A stretch of 64,000 nucleotides of DNA from Pseudomonas sp. RIT-PI-AD (GCF_025642785.1 NZ_JANZKU010000005.1:1-64000), one strand, 5' to 3'. Positions 37,158 through 47,268 are shown, counted from the first letter of the stretch. The notes: generated by a model from the letters alone, not told the origin. Numbers and translations: made by a program.

Positions 37158-37171
37158 TTGATACCGGTCAA
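37158..37171 (+). promoter_or_regulatory. ANR/DNR (FNR-type) box upstream of nirK
   Basis: TTGAT-ACCG-GTCAA matches the TTGAT-N4-ATCAA consensus at nine of ten fixed positions. Its centre, 37164.5, predicts a class II start at about 37206, and GATGCT (37194-37199) then falls exactly at the -10 position. This geometry supports oxygen-limited/NO-responsive activation of nirK. Confidence 0.75.
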
Positions 37172-37238
37172 TGAGCGATCCGCCCGAGTCGTCGATGCTT
37201 GGCTCCACTGTCCCCATCGTGGGGAGCGAGGAGTAGTC

Positions 37239-38423
37239 ATGAGTAGTATGAAACGGGCGGTTCTGGCGGCGGCGATCGGGATGGCGGGCCTCTTCATGGT
37301 CCTGCCTGCGGCACAGGCGGCGGGGGCCGCGGAAATCATGGCGAGCAGCCGCGACCAGGCGCCCGATCTGGCCAGCCTGCCCCATGAGCGTGTGCAACTG
37401 GTGCGCCCACCCTTCATCCACGCCCACGACCAGGTGGCCAAGGGCGGCCCGAAAGTCGTGCAGTTCACCCTGCCGATCCAGGAAAAGGACATCGTGCTGG
37501 ACGCCAAGGGGACGACCATCCACGGCATGACCTTCGGCGGCTCCATCCCCGGGCCGATGCTGGTGGTCCACGAAGGCGACTACGTGGAAGTGACCCTGGT
37601 CAACCTGGCCAGCAACACCATGCCCCACAACATCGACTTCCACGCCGCCACCGGCGCCATGGGCGGCGGCGACTTCACCCATGTCTCCCCCGGCCAGCAG
37701 GTCACCCTCCGCTGGAAGGCTACCCGTCCCGGCACCTTCGTCTACCACTGCGCCCCCGGCGGCTCGATGACCCCCTGGCACCTGGTGCAGGGCATGCAGG
37801 GCGCGGTGATGGTGCTGCCCCGCGACGGGCTGAAGGACGAAAAAGGCCAGCCGTTGAAGTACGACCGCGCCTACTACATCGGCGAGAGCGAGTTCTACGT
37901 GCCCAAGGACGCCCAGGGTGCCTACAAGCGCTATGACTCCCTCGGCGCGTCCATGGGCGATACCCTGCAGGCCATGCGTGGCCTGGTGCCCACCCACGTG
38001 GTGTTCAACGGCGCGGTCGGGGCCCTGACCGGCGAACATGCGCTGCGCGCGAAGGTGGGCGAGCGCGTGCTCTTCGTGCACTCCCAGGCCAACCGCGATA
38101 CCCGCCCGCACCTGATCGGCGGCCACGGCGACTACGTCTGGGAAGAGGGCAAGTTCAACAACCCGCCGCTGCGCGACCTGGAGACTTGGTTCATCCGCGG
38201 CGGCTCCGCCGGTGCCGCGCTGTACAGCTTCCGCCAGCCGGGTACCTACGTGTACCTCAACCACAACCTGATCGAGGCCATCGAGCTGGGCGCCGCCGCC
38301 CAGGTGGTGGTCGACGGCGACCGTTGGGACCACGACCTGATGACCCAGCTGGGCCCGGTCGCCCCGATCAAGGCCGACACCGACCTGACCCTGCCGGTGG
38401 AGGCTCCGGCCGCCGCGAACTGA
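37239..38423 (+). CDS. nirK: Copper-containing nitrite reductase (NO-forming)
   Basis: A 394-aa periplasmic enzyme reducing nitrite to nitric oxide. A Sec signal peptide covers residues 1-28. Two cupredoxin domains follow with all metal ligands present: type 1 copper His130, Cys171, His181, Met186; type 2 copper His135, His170, and His342 in YLNHNLIEA. The catalytic Asp133 (NIDFH) and the conserved [13 protein letters not shown] (289-301) are also intact. Start ATG 37239 follows GAGGAG. No nitric oxide reductase, NirV or NnrS gene is adjacent, so the NO produced must be handled by genes elsewhere. The gene is bounded by its own ANR-type promoter and terminator. Confidence 0.95.
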   Translation: MSSMKRAVLAAAIGMAGLFMVLPAAQAAGAAEIMASSRDQAPDLASLPHERVQLVRPPFIHAHDQVAKGGPKVVQFTLPIQEKDIVLDAKGTTIHGMTFGGSIPGPMLVVHEGDYVEVTLVNLASNTMPHNIDFHAATGAMGGGDFTHVSPGQQVTLRWKATRPGTFVYHCAPGGSMTPWHLVQGMQGAVMVLPRDGLKDEKGQPLKYDRAYYIGESEFYVPKDAQGAYKRYDSLGASMGDTLQAMRGLVPTHVVFNGAVGALTGEHALRAKVGERVLFVHSQANRDTRPHLIGGHGDYVWEEGKFNNPPLRDLETWFIRGGSAGAALYSFRQPGTYVYLNHNLIEAIELGAAAQVVVDGDRWDHDLMTQLGPVAPIKADTDLTLPVEAPAAAN

Positions 38424-38436
38424 TCCTGCGTGGACG

Positions 38437-38464
38437 AAAAGCCCGGCCTGGCGCCGGGCTTTTT
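38437..38464 (+). terminator. Rho-independent terminator of nirK
   Basis: AAAAGCCCGGC, 5-nt loop, GCCGGGCTTTT, ending in TTTTT. It lies 14 bp after the nirK stop. Confidence 0.92.
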
Positions 38465-38760
38465 CATTGTCGCCGGCGACCGCCCGGAGTGAACCCTCGG
38501 CGCGCCGACGATCCGGGGGCTGGCACTGGGCCCGCTTCGAACCGTCCGTCCGGTCGATTTCGTCGCCTGGACGCGGGTGCCTCGGCTGGCGGCCAGGATT
38601 CATCGGGAACTGGTGGAACAGCGCCGAAAGACGCACACGGCACGGCCGGTCCCGAGGCTTACCGTTGGTCCGCCCGGCGCTCAAGCCCGCGCCTCTCCCG
38701 ACGATAGCCTGGTCGACGCCGCACGCAGGATCGCGTGAGCGCTTTCCACGCCTGCCCGGA
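38465..38760. other. Stretch between the nirK terminator and the alginate lyase gene
   Basis: About 300 bp of GC-rich sequence. One frame is open for about 75 codons to a TGA near 38739, but I recognise no family in it, and it has no start with a ribosome-binding site. The promoter of the alginate lyase gene must lie here; no clear box is visible. Confidence 0.4.
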
Positions 38761-39462
38761 ATGAGGATTGTCGAGGGCAGCACCCAAAGTGCCTATCCGA
38801 TGATCGATCTCAGTGTTTGGAATCTCACGCTTCCCGAGCAGGTCCCGCTGCGGACCATCGAAACCCGGCAGATGCAGTCCGGCTACAACAGCAAGTACTT
38901 CTACCGCAATGGCAACTCGTTCGTTTTCTGGGCGCCGGTCACCGGAACCGCCACCGGCAACAGCGATTTTCCGCGCAGCGAACTGCGCGAGGTCTACCCC
39001 GACGGCAAGGCGCGCAACTGGCTCTACAGCGAGGGCAATCATGTCCTCAGTGCCCGCCTGGCGGTGAACAAGGTGCCGTCCACCGGCCAGATCGTCATCG
39101 GTCAGGTGCACGCCAAGGACAACCTCACGCCCTACGTGAAGCTGGTGTATAGCCAGGTGAAGGGGGTCGGGTATGTTCAGGCCTACCTGCGCCAGCGGCC
39201 CAACGACGTGAAGAGCCCGTTGGTCATGACCTACAAGAGCATGCCGCTGGACTACTTCTTCGACTACAGCATCACCATCACCCGGACCGGCCAGTTGATG
39301 ATCGATATCGCCGGGCAGCAGTACGTCAACCGCATCGATCCCAGTTGGGCCGGCAAGCATTTCTACTTCAAGGCGGGGGTCTACACCCTGGACAACCGGG
39401 GCCCATCGACCGAAGGCGGGCAGGCCGAATTCGCCGACCTGAGCGTGGTGCACCAGAACTAG
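38761..39462 (+). CDS. Polysaccharide lyase family 7 (alginate lyase)
   Basis: A 233-aa beta-jelly-roll lyase. All three PL7 signatures are present: RSELRE at 72-77, QVH at 115-117 with the catalytic His, and YFKAGVY near residue 205 with the catalytic Tyr. It should cut alginate by beta-elimination. There is no signal peptide, as in the similar P. aeruginosa PA1167 protein (from memory), so export, if any, is non-classical or linked to lysis. Start is uncertain: ATG 38761, or ATG 38800, which begins right at the domain (MIDLSVW). It stands alone, unlinked to the alginate biosynthesis operon. Confidence 0.88.
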   Translation: MRIVEGSTQSAYPMIDLSVWNLTLPEQVPLRTIETRQMQSGYNSKYFYRNGNSFVFWAPVTGTATGNSDFPRSELREVYPDGKARNWLYSEGNHVLSARLAVNKVPSTGQIVIGQVHAKDNLTPYVKLVYSQVKGVGYVQAYLRQRPNDVKSPLVMTYKSMPLDYFFDYSITITRTGQLMIDIAGQQYVNRIDPSWAGKHFYFKAGVYTLDNRGPSTEGGQAEFADLSVVHQN

Positions 39463-39520
39463 AGGCTCGATACCGTCCCCGGACGTTCGCCCTCGCGCCG
39501 CGAGGATCGCAAAGGCAGGA

Positions 39521-39546
39521 AAAGCCCGGCGTCGTGCCGGGCCTTT
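39521..39546 (+). terminator. Terminator after the alginate lyase gene
   Basis: AAAGCCCGGC, loop GTCGT, GCCGGGCCTTT. A 7-bp GC core with a short T-run, 58 bp beyond the stop. Confidence 0.75.
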
Positions 39547-39717
39547 CGTGGGCGGCCGGTGCATGGGCGCTCCTGGCAAGGCGCCTTGAACCATCTCGCC
39601 CCGCCGCTCATCCGGATGGGATGTCCATCGTTCCTCGAAGCGCATTTTCTTCCTGGACAGTGGTGGCCAGCCGGTGGCGATCCCTCATCCGTCATGGCGT
39701 CACCCCCTGGGCTCCGC

Positions 39718-40176
39718 TCACGCCCCCGGCATCGGCTGGACCTCACCGATGGCGTGCTTGAGCTTTTCGATTTCCCGGCGCATCCGCTCGGTTTCCTCGG
39801 CGTCGAGGGGGCGTTCGGCGTATTCGCGGCTGAGGAAGAGGATGACGTCGTTGCCGTCGGGCTCGTCGGCGTAGGCGGGGTGGGCGGCGATGTCCGCCAG
39901 CAGGCCTTCGGTTACCGGGGCGACGTGAAAATGAACGCTGAAGCCCGTGGAGAAGCCCAGTTTGTAGACGATCACCTTGCGCGGCGCGTAGACCCGGCGC
40001 AACAGCCGCTCCGTGCGCTGCAGCACCGGGCCCAGCGCCTGCAAGGCGTCCGCGGGGAGCGCGTGGAGCTCCGTGACGGCGGCACGGGCTGCGACGATCA
40101 GGTAGCCGGGGTAGCGCGCATCGCGTCGGTGGCTGACGTGCCAGTGCGCGGTCGCGAAGATCAGGTGGTCAGCCAT
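39718..40176 (-). CDS. HIT-domain nucleotide hydrolase-like protein
   Basis: A 152-aa HIT-superfamily protein. The histidine-triad strand is SVHFHVAPVT (about residues 79-88); the pattern is HxHxx rather than HxHxHxx, so the third His is replaced, as in some HIT-like relatives. The N-terminal LIFATAHWHVSHRRDARYPGYLIVAAR matches the HIT core. Such proteins hydrolyse nucleotide conjugates such as AMP-lysine or Ap4A. The C-terminal helix is strongly charged. It lies downstream of the AraC gene on the same strand, 91 bp away. Confidence 0.75.
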   Translation of the reverse strand: MADHLIFATAHWHVSHRRDARYPGYLIVAARAAVTELHALPADALQALGPVLQRTERLLRRVYAPRKVIVYKLGFSTGFSVHFHVAPVTEGLLADIAAHPAYADEPDGNDVILFLSREYAERPLDAEETERMRREIEKLKHAIGEVQPMPGA

Positions 40177-40267
40177 GGTCGAGGGTCGCCTGAAGTCAAT
40201 GGGCCGGTGTCGAACGCAGGGACGCCGGGCGTGCGGAGGACGTCGCGTCCCTCCGCTCGCGGGTTGT

Positions 40268-41305
40268 TCATCCCGCCTGCCGCTGTTCGCGGCGGAATTC
40301 GCCCGGCGTGGCGCCGCTCCAGCGCTTGAAGGCGCGCTGGAAGGCTTCCGCCGAGGCGAAGCCGAGCAGGTAGGCGATTTCGCCGAAGGCCAGCTCGGTG
40401 TCGCGAATGTAGGCCATGGCCAGGTCGCGGCGAGTGTCGTTGAGGATGGCGCGGAATTGCGTGCCTTCCTCGGCCAGCTTGCGCCGCAAGGTCCAGGTGG
40501 GCAGTTGCAGGTGCGCGGCGATTTCCCCCAGATCCGGCTCGCGGCCGTGCAGCAGCGGGCCGAGCAGGCGGGTGACCCGTTCGCGCAGGCTGCGGGTGCG
40601 GGTCAGTTGCTCCAGCTCGCGCTCGCAGAGCTCGCGCAACTGGGCCCAGGTGCTGGGGCAGTGTTCCACGCCCGGCAGCGCCAGGGTCTGGGCGGACAGC
40701 CGCACCTGGTTGGCCGCGGCGCCGAACTCCACCGGGCACTCGAACAGCTCGGCGTAGCGCTCGGCGTAGGCGGGCGCGGGGAATTCGATCTCGACCCGCT
40801 CCACCGGCAGGCGCAGGCCGGCGAGCAGGCCGAGCTGGCGGGTCCAGCCGGACAGCACCGAATCTACCACGAAGCGGTTGTAGCGGTTGTACGGGCTGAT
40901 GGAGTAGAAGCGCAGCCAGGCGCCGCCCGGGTCTTCGTGGAGGCTCGACTGGCCGCGGTAGTTATGGGCGTAGAGGGGTTCGAAACGGGTCAGCATCCGC
41001 GCGGCCTCGCCGACGCTGGGAGCCTGGGCCGCGGTCACCCCGGCCAGTCCCGCCTGGCTGAGGCGGCTGTGGCGACCCATGCGCAGGCCGAGGCCCTCGT
41101 CGCCGGTCAACTGGATGGCGGCGTGGCCGAGGCGCATGTAGCGCGGGATCGACAGGCGTCCGCGGGGCTCGCCCAGGCGCGTCGCGTCCAGGCCGTACTG
41201 TGCCAGCAATGGCGCGGCATCCCGATCCAGGGCCTGGATCGCCGCCACCAGGCTGTCGACGAAGCCCACCGAGAGGTCGCCGAGGCGCACCCGCGCTGGT
41301 TTCAT
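40268..41305 (-). CDS. AraC-family transcriptional regulator
   Basis: A 345-aa AraC regulator. The N-terminal Arabinose_bd-type domain (about 20-210, with DEGLGLRMG and YNRYNRFVVDSVLSGWTRQ) is typical of OruR/ArgR-like activators. The C-terminal pair of helix-turn-helices ends in AFGEIAYLLGFASAEAFQRAFKRWSGATPGEFRRE (about 305-340). It is probably co-transcribed with the nitrilase-like gene, whose stop is 6 bp upstream of its start. It is the best candidate to bind the 21-bp direct repeat in the fadH promoter. The neighbouring genes match the P. aeruginosa PA3094-PA3092 order, from memory. Confidence 0.88.
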   Translation of the reverse strand: MKPARVRLGDLSVGFVDSLVAAIQALDRDAAPLLAQYGLDATRLGEPRGRLSIPRYMRLGHAAIQLTGDEGLGLRMGRHSRLSQAGLAGVTAAQAPSVGEAARMLTRFEPLYAHNYRGQSSLHEDPGGAWLRFYSISPYNRYNRFVVDSVLSGWTRQLGLLAGLRLPVERVEIEFPAPAYAERYAELFECPVEFGAAANQVRLSAQTLALPGVEHCPSTWAQLRELCERELEQLTRTRSLRERVTRLLGPLLHGREPDLGEIAAHLQLPTWTLRRKLAEEGTQFRAILNDTRRDLAMAYIRDTELAFGEIAYLLGFASAEAFQRAFKRWSGATPGEFRREQRQAG

Positions 41306-41311
41306 CGTGGC

Positions 41312-42427
41312 CTACAGCCAGAGGTTGATCAGGCGCGCGCCACGCCCGTCTTCGGCGAGCTGCGTGCCGTCCTGGCCGAGCACCAGGCTGCGCCCGGCGC
41401 TGCCCAGGTCCCATAGCCGCCCGCGCATGAACACCGCGATCCCGGCCTCGGCACCGCTGGCGCGCAGGCGCGCCGCGGGGCTGGCGAACACCGGCGTGGC
41501 GGTGGCGGTGCAGGCGTTCGGCTGGAGCGGGGCGGGCAGGGCCGCCAGGCGATAGGCCTGGTCTTCGCGGTGGGCGCTGAGGAACGCGGGCACGGCCAGC
41601 AGTTGCGCGCCATGCCGGGCCAGTTCGGCATGGCTGGCGAGGTCGTCGCTGTCGGCATAGAAGAGCACGCCGAGGCGCCCCGCGGGGGTGTCCACCACGC
41701 CGAGGGCGTCGCGCCGGGCGCTGCCGGTCACCCGTCGCTCGCCACCCACCGGCAACACCTTGCGTTGCGGCTGGCCGAGCGGTTGGCCGTCGCGGGCGAA
41801 CACCAGGCTGACGTTGTACAGCGGGCCGTCGCCGACCCGCAGGGTGGCGCGCTCCACCCGGGGTTCGGGAAGCACGATGGAGCCCGCCACCAGGGTCACG
41901 CCGTAGGCGCGGGCGAGCCCGCCGAACAGCGCCTGGTAGTCGGCGGCCATGCGCTCGGCCTTCATCCGCAGCAGGGCGTCGCCGAGGCGATCCTCGCCTT
42001 CGGCGCGGACCAGCGCGGTCAGGGTGCTCAGCGGATTGCCCAGGGCCAGCCAGGCCATGGCTTCGCCCAGGGTGCGCGCGCGGTACAACTGATCCTTTTC
42101 GCCGGTGGCCACCAGCCAGGTGCCGATGTGCTCGGGCAGCACCACCACGGTCTTGTCGTTGAGCAGCCCTTCGTCGCGGGCCTTGTCCAGATAGGCGGCG
42201 AGTTTCAGCCGCAAGCGCCCGACGCTCTGGTAGTCGGCCGGGAAGAGTTCCGGCTGGATGCCCACCAGGTTGCCGCGTCCGCTGGCCTGGCCGCGGCTGA
42301 AGTCGAGCCGGCTGCGCAGGTCGGACAGGTAGTGGGCGGCGGGGCGCTGCAGGGTCCAGGCCGCATAGCTGCCGAAGAGCGCCGACAGCAGCAGGATGCC
42401 GGACAGGGTGAGCGAGGGTATGCGCAT
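41312..42427 (-). CDS. Nitrilase-superfamily protein lacking the catalytic cysteine
   Basis: A 371-aa protein with an N-terminal membrane anchor (about residues 8-25) and a nitrilase/CN-hydrolase fold facing the periplasm. The triad Glu is present in VVVLPEHIGTW and the Lys in QRKVLPVGGE, but the nucleophile elbow reads GRLGVLFYADSDDL where active members have GVLICADS-like sequence, so Tyr replaces Cys. It is therefore probably a pseudoenzyme with a binding or structural role. Start 42427 begins at the anchor; the ribosome-binding site is weak. First gene in a unit with the AraC regulator, and divergent from fadH. Confidence 0.75.
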   Translation of the reverse strand: MRIPSLTLSGILLLSALFGSYAAWTLQRPAAHYLSDLRSRLDFSRGQASGRGNLVGIQPELFPADYQSVGRLRLKLAAYLDKARDEGLLNDKTVVVLPEHIGTWLVATGEKDQLYRARTLGEAMAWLALGNPLSTLTALVRAEGEDRLGDALLRMKAERMAADYQALFGGLARAYGVTLVAGSIVLPEPRVERATLRVGDGPLYNVSLVFARDGQPLGQPQRKVLPVGGERRVTGSARRDALGVVDTPAGRLGVLFYADSDDLASHAELARHGAQLLAVPAFLSAHREDQAYRLAALPAPLQPNACTATATPVFASPAARLRASGAEAGIAVFMRGRLWDLGSAGRSLVLGQDGTQLAEDGRGARLINLWL

Positions 42428-42497
42428 GGGCTTCGCGGCTCGAGGGTAAGCGGCCAGGGTAAGCGGCGGGCCGTCGCTTGCCAAGCCCGGTTGTGCG

Positions 42498-42532
42498 TTT
42501 CGATCAGTGAGTTGTCATTTTCGATCATTGAG
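42498..42532 (+). promoter_or_regulatory. AraC-type direct repeat operator in the fadH promoter
   Basis: TTTCGATCAGTGAG (42498-42511) and TTTCGATCATTGAG (42519-42532) differ at one base and are spaced exactly 21 bp, two helical turns, the classic AraC-family arrangement. The second copy overlaps a -35 element TTGAGC (42528-42533). The -10 element TATCGT (42551-42556) follows with a 17-bp spacer, about 80 bp before fadH. Confidence 0.75.
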
Positions 42533-42550
42533 CGACCGGTGCCCGCTCTT

Positions 42551-42556
42551 TATCGT
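42551..42556 (+). promoter_or_regulatory. -10 element of the predicted fadH promoter
   Basis: TATCGT pairs with TTGAGC (42528-42533) across 17 bp. Each matches four of six consensus bases, which suits a promoter needing an activator. Confidence 0.6.
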
Positions 42557-42586
42557 CTGCCGCACAACCGATCGGCGCCCGCGTAG

Positions 42587-44671
<2,085 letters not shown>

Positions 44672-44740
44672 CGACCGGCGCCAGCCCGGACCGCCGGGGC
44701 CGAGCCGGTCCCGGCGCGAAGGAAATTTTTTTCTTCGCTA

Positions 44741-44821
44741 CCAACCCGTTCACAGTTTTCGCTGCGCGCCGGCGTCCTGGCGACGGAAAGCGCCAGGCTC
44801 TGCCAACCCAGTCACAGTGTT
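44741..44821. promoter_or_regulatory. Pair of 19-bp repeats upstream of the coiled-coil gene
   Basis: CCAACCCGTTCACAGTTTT (44741-44759) and CCAACCCAGTCACAGTGTT (44803-44821) match at 16 of 19 bases, 62 bp apart, about six helical turns. They lie in an otherwise non-coding 255-bp gap, with a T-rich tract at 44725-44735 just before the first copy. They are probable paired protein-binding sites; the regulator is unknown. Confidence 0.5.
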
Positions 44822-44926
44822 GCGACCGGCGTTTCCCCTAGACTGGCGAAAAAAGACCGGCGCCGGCCTCGGGCGCGCCGCGTCTGTCCCGTCCGGGACA
44901 TACCCCGTTGGCCTGGAGGACACCCG

Positions 44927-46291
44927 ATGAGCATGCAGAGCAAGCCACGCATGGTGGAAGCCGTCATGTTCTTCAACGAACGCGGCATCTGCAAAGAAAT
45001 GCTGTTCACCGAGTTCGAGGCGATGCTCGACGGGGTGGTCAACATGGCGGAGTTCGCCGACCAGCAGATGCGCGTCGCCTACGTCTTGATCAATCCCCGC
45101 CTGCTGCTGCGCTCGGTGGTGTTCTTCTATCTGGATTTCGATGAGCAGGGCCAGGCCGACGGCGGCTGGAACATGCCTTTGCGGCACCTCGCCGAACGCG
45201 CCGGGCGCGGCCCCGACCTGGGCGCCGGGCCGATTCGCCTGGCGTGCCGCAGCCAGTGCCCGGTGTCCTGGCACCAGATGCACATGTGGGACCCGAGCCT
45301 CGCCCCCGCGCAGAACGACCTGGTGCTGCTGCGCGATGCGGCCAAGCGCAACAACCTCGGCATCCTGGTCGAGGACGACGCGCCGCCGGTCGAGCCGCAG
45401 CGCCTGCAGATGGCCCCCGAAGACAAGTGGTACGCCGCCGACCCTTCCCTGGAGGCGGCCGAGCAGCTCGCCGCGAAGCTGGACGGCGAGCACCGCCTGA
45501 AGACCGCGCAACTGATCAAGCAGCAGCGCCTGCGGATCCAGAGCCTGACCCAGCAACATGAAGAGGAACTGGCGCGCTTCAAGCTGGCCGCCGAGGAGCA
45601 GCGGAAAGCCCTGGCGACGGAAATCCAGGCCCTGCGGCAAGCGTTGCGCCAGCAGGAGAGCCTGCATGCCAGCCTGAAGACCCAACTGGCCACCCAGGGC
45701 GACAGTTTCCAGAAGAGCCGCGAGGAAATGAGCCGGCAGTTGCGCGCCCTGGAGCGCCACGGCCGCACCGAGGCGGACATCCTGCGTGCCCAGTTCGATA
45801 ACGAATTGCAGGCGAAGATCGCCGCCGCGGTCATCGAGTACAAGGAGCAGATCGCCATCCGCGACGTCGAGCTGGCCTACCGCAACGAGCTGGATACCCA
45901 GTTGCAGGAGGAAATCGACCGCCTCAAGCAGGAGCGCGACCGCTTCGCCAGCCTCAGCGGCGACCAGATCCTCGAGCGCCTGGCCAAGCTCGGCGTGGTC
46001 TTCGTGGTCTACCACCCCGGCGCCGGCCACCTGACCATCGCCCTGCAGGACATCGCCCGCTACCAGGACAACCCGCTGGCCTACGCCGCCGCCAAGTGTT
46101 TCGTCTCCGAAGCGCAATACCGCCAGTGGCTGGGCCATTACCAGCAGCCCACCTGCGAGGCCGCGCTGCCCGGCGGCGAGCGCTGCGCCATGCCCATCGA
46201 CCGGGTCGACTCGCCGAGCCGCTTCGTCCCCGGCGACTCTAACTGCTGCGCCCGGCACAAGGCGACCAGCCGCGTGCGCGCACTGAACTGA
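44927..46291 (+). CDS. Conserved coiled-coil protein with Cys-rich C-terminus
   Basis: A 454-aa protein often labelled ParA-like in databases, although I see no Walker motif. The N-terminal about 140 residues are a compact domain (VEAVMFFNERGICKEMLFTEFEAMLDG, NPRLLLRSVVFFYLDFD). Residues about 165-335 are a long Gln/Glu/Arg-rich coiled coil. The C-terminus has CEAALPGGERCAMPIDRV and a following CCARHK: four cysteines and a His that could bind zinc. There is no signal peptide or membrane helix. It is conserved at this place in pseudomonads. The next gene's TTG start lies 3 nt after its stop, which suggests coupling. Confidence 0.7.
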   Translation: MSMQSKPRMVEAVMFFNERGICKEMLFTEFEAMLDGVVNMAEFADQQMRVAYVLINPRLLLRSVVFFYLDFDEQGQADGGWNMPLRHLAERAGRGPDLGAGPIRLACRSQCPVSWHQMHMWDPSLAPAQNDLVLLRDAAKRNNLGILVEDDAPPVEPQRLQMAPEDKWYAADPSLEAAEQLAAKLDGEHRLKTAQLIKQQRLRIQSLTQQHEEELARFKLAAEEQRKALATEIQALRQALRQQESLHASLKTQLATQGDSFQKSREEMSRQLRALERHGRTEADILRAQFDNELQAKIAAAVIEYKEQIAIRDVELAYRNELDTQLQEEIDRLKQERDRFASLSGDQILERLAKLGVVFVVYHPGAGHLTIALQDIARYQDNPLAYAAAKCFVSEAQYRQWLGHYQQPTCEAALPGGERCAMPIDRVDSPSRFVPGDSNCCARHKATSRVRALN

Positions 46292-46293
46292 CA

Positions 46294-47268
46294 TTGCCGC
46301 TGCGCCTGCCCGACTGGCGCCCGCGCGCGCCGTTGCACGCCCTGATGTTCGACTGGCTGGCGCGGGCGGGTGTCGAACTGGCCCTGCTGCGTCTGGATCG
46401 TCTCGATCCACTGATCTCCGGCAACAAGTGGTTCAAGCTCGAGCCGCACCTGGCCCGCGCGGCGCGCCTGGGCGCCGAAGGCCTGATCAGCCTGGGCGGC
46501 GCCCACTCCAATCACCTGCATGCACTCGCCGCGGCGGGGCACCGATTCGGTTTCGCCACCGCCGGTCTGCTGCGCGGTCATCCCCAAGACACGCCCACCG
46601 TGCGTGACCTGCAAGCCTTCGGCATGCAGTTGCACTGGCTCGGCTATGGCGGCTACCGGGCACGCCACCAGCCCGGTTTCTGGGCGCCCTGGCGCGCCTT
46701 GCGGCCCGAGTTGCTGCCGGTGCCGGAGGGCGGCGGCGGGCTGGAGGGTGCCCGCGGTTGCGCGCAACTGGTGGAGCAGGTCCGCGCCGGCCTGCCGGGG
46801 CTGGGCTGGACCGATTACGACGCCCTCTGGCTGGCGGTGGGCAGCGGCACCACCCTGGCCGGCCTGGTCCTCGGCGAGGCGGGCCGGCACCCGGTGCACG
46901 GCGCCCTCGCGGTGCCCGCCGATCATGGCGTCGAGGCCCAGGTGGGGCGACTGCTGCGGGAGGCCGGGCGGGAAGATGCCGGCTATCGCCTGACGGATGC
47001 CAGCCGCTGCGGCTTCGCCCGGCTGGACCCCGAGCTGGCGGCCTTCCTGTTCGCCTGCGAAGCCGAGGCTTCGATCGAGCTGGAGCCGCTGTACACCGCC
47101 AAGGCGCTACTGGCTTTGCGCCAGGCGGTCGAGAGCGGTCATATTGCCCGGGGTACGCGGCTGGTGATGCTGCATACCGGCGGCCTGCAAGGGCGACGCG
47201 CCTGTCTGCCGCGCTTGCGCGAACTGGCTGGCTACACTCAAGGCGATGGCGTCAGGGAGGCCCCATGA
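46294..47268 (+). CDS. PLP enzyme of the ACC deaminase / D-cysteine desulfhydrase family
   Basis: A 324-aa fold-type II PLP enzyme. The Schiff-base Lys is in LISGNKWFKLE (about 40-50), the substrate-facing GGAHSNHLHALAAAG follows (about 69-83), and the PLP phosphate loop is VGSGTTLAGLVLG (about 187-199). Family members open 1-aminocyclopropane-1-carboxylate or cleave D-cysteine; this subgroup is usually annotated only as ACC deaminase-like, so the substrate is open. Start TTG at 46294 is the only one consistent with the domain and lies immediately after the previous stop. Its end overlaps the next gene (ATGA). Confidence 0.8.
   Translation: MPLRLPDWRPRAPLHALMFDWLARAGVELALLRLDRLDPLISGNKWFKLEPHLARAARLGAEGLISLGGAHSNHLHALAAAGHRFGFATAGLLRGHPQDTPTVRDLQAFGMQLHWLGYGGYRARHQPGFWAPWRALRPELLPVPEGGGGLEGARGCAQLVEQVRAGLPGLGWTDYDALWLAVGSGTTLAGLVLGEAGRHPVHGALAVPADHGVEAQVGRLLREAGREDAGYRLTDASRCGFARLDPELAAFLFACEAEASIELEPLYTAKALLALRQAVESGHIARGTRLVMLHTGGLQGRRACLPRLRELAGYTQGDGVREAP

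Noticed and set aside
38524-38741. A roughly 75-codon open frame between nirK and the alginate lyase gene
   Set aside because: No start with a ribosome-binding site and no recognisable protein; long open frames are common by chance at this GC content.
41312-42427. Apolipoprotein N-acyltransferase (Lnt)
   Set aside because: Only one membrane helix instead of the multi-helix Lnt domain, and the catalytic Cys is missing.
44688-44711. GGACCG ... CGGTCC hairpin after fadH as a terminator
   Set aside because: The arms are only 6 bp with a 12-nt loop, and the T-run is more than ten bases away; too weak to call.
44927-46291. ParA-type chromosome partitioning ATPase
   Set aside because: No Walker A or deviant Walker motif is visible in the sequence.
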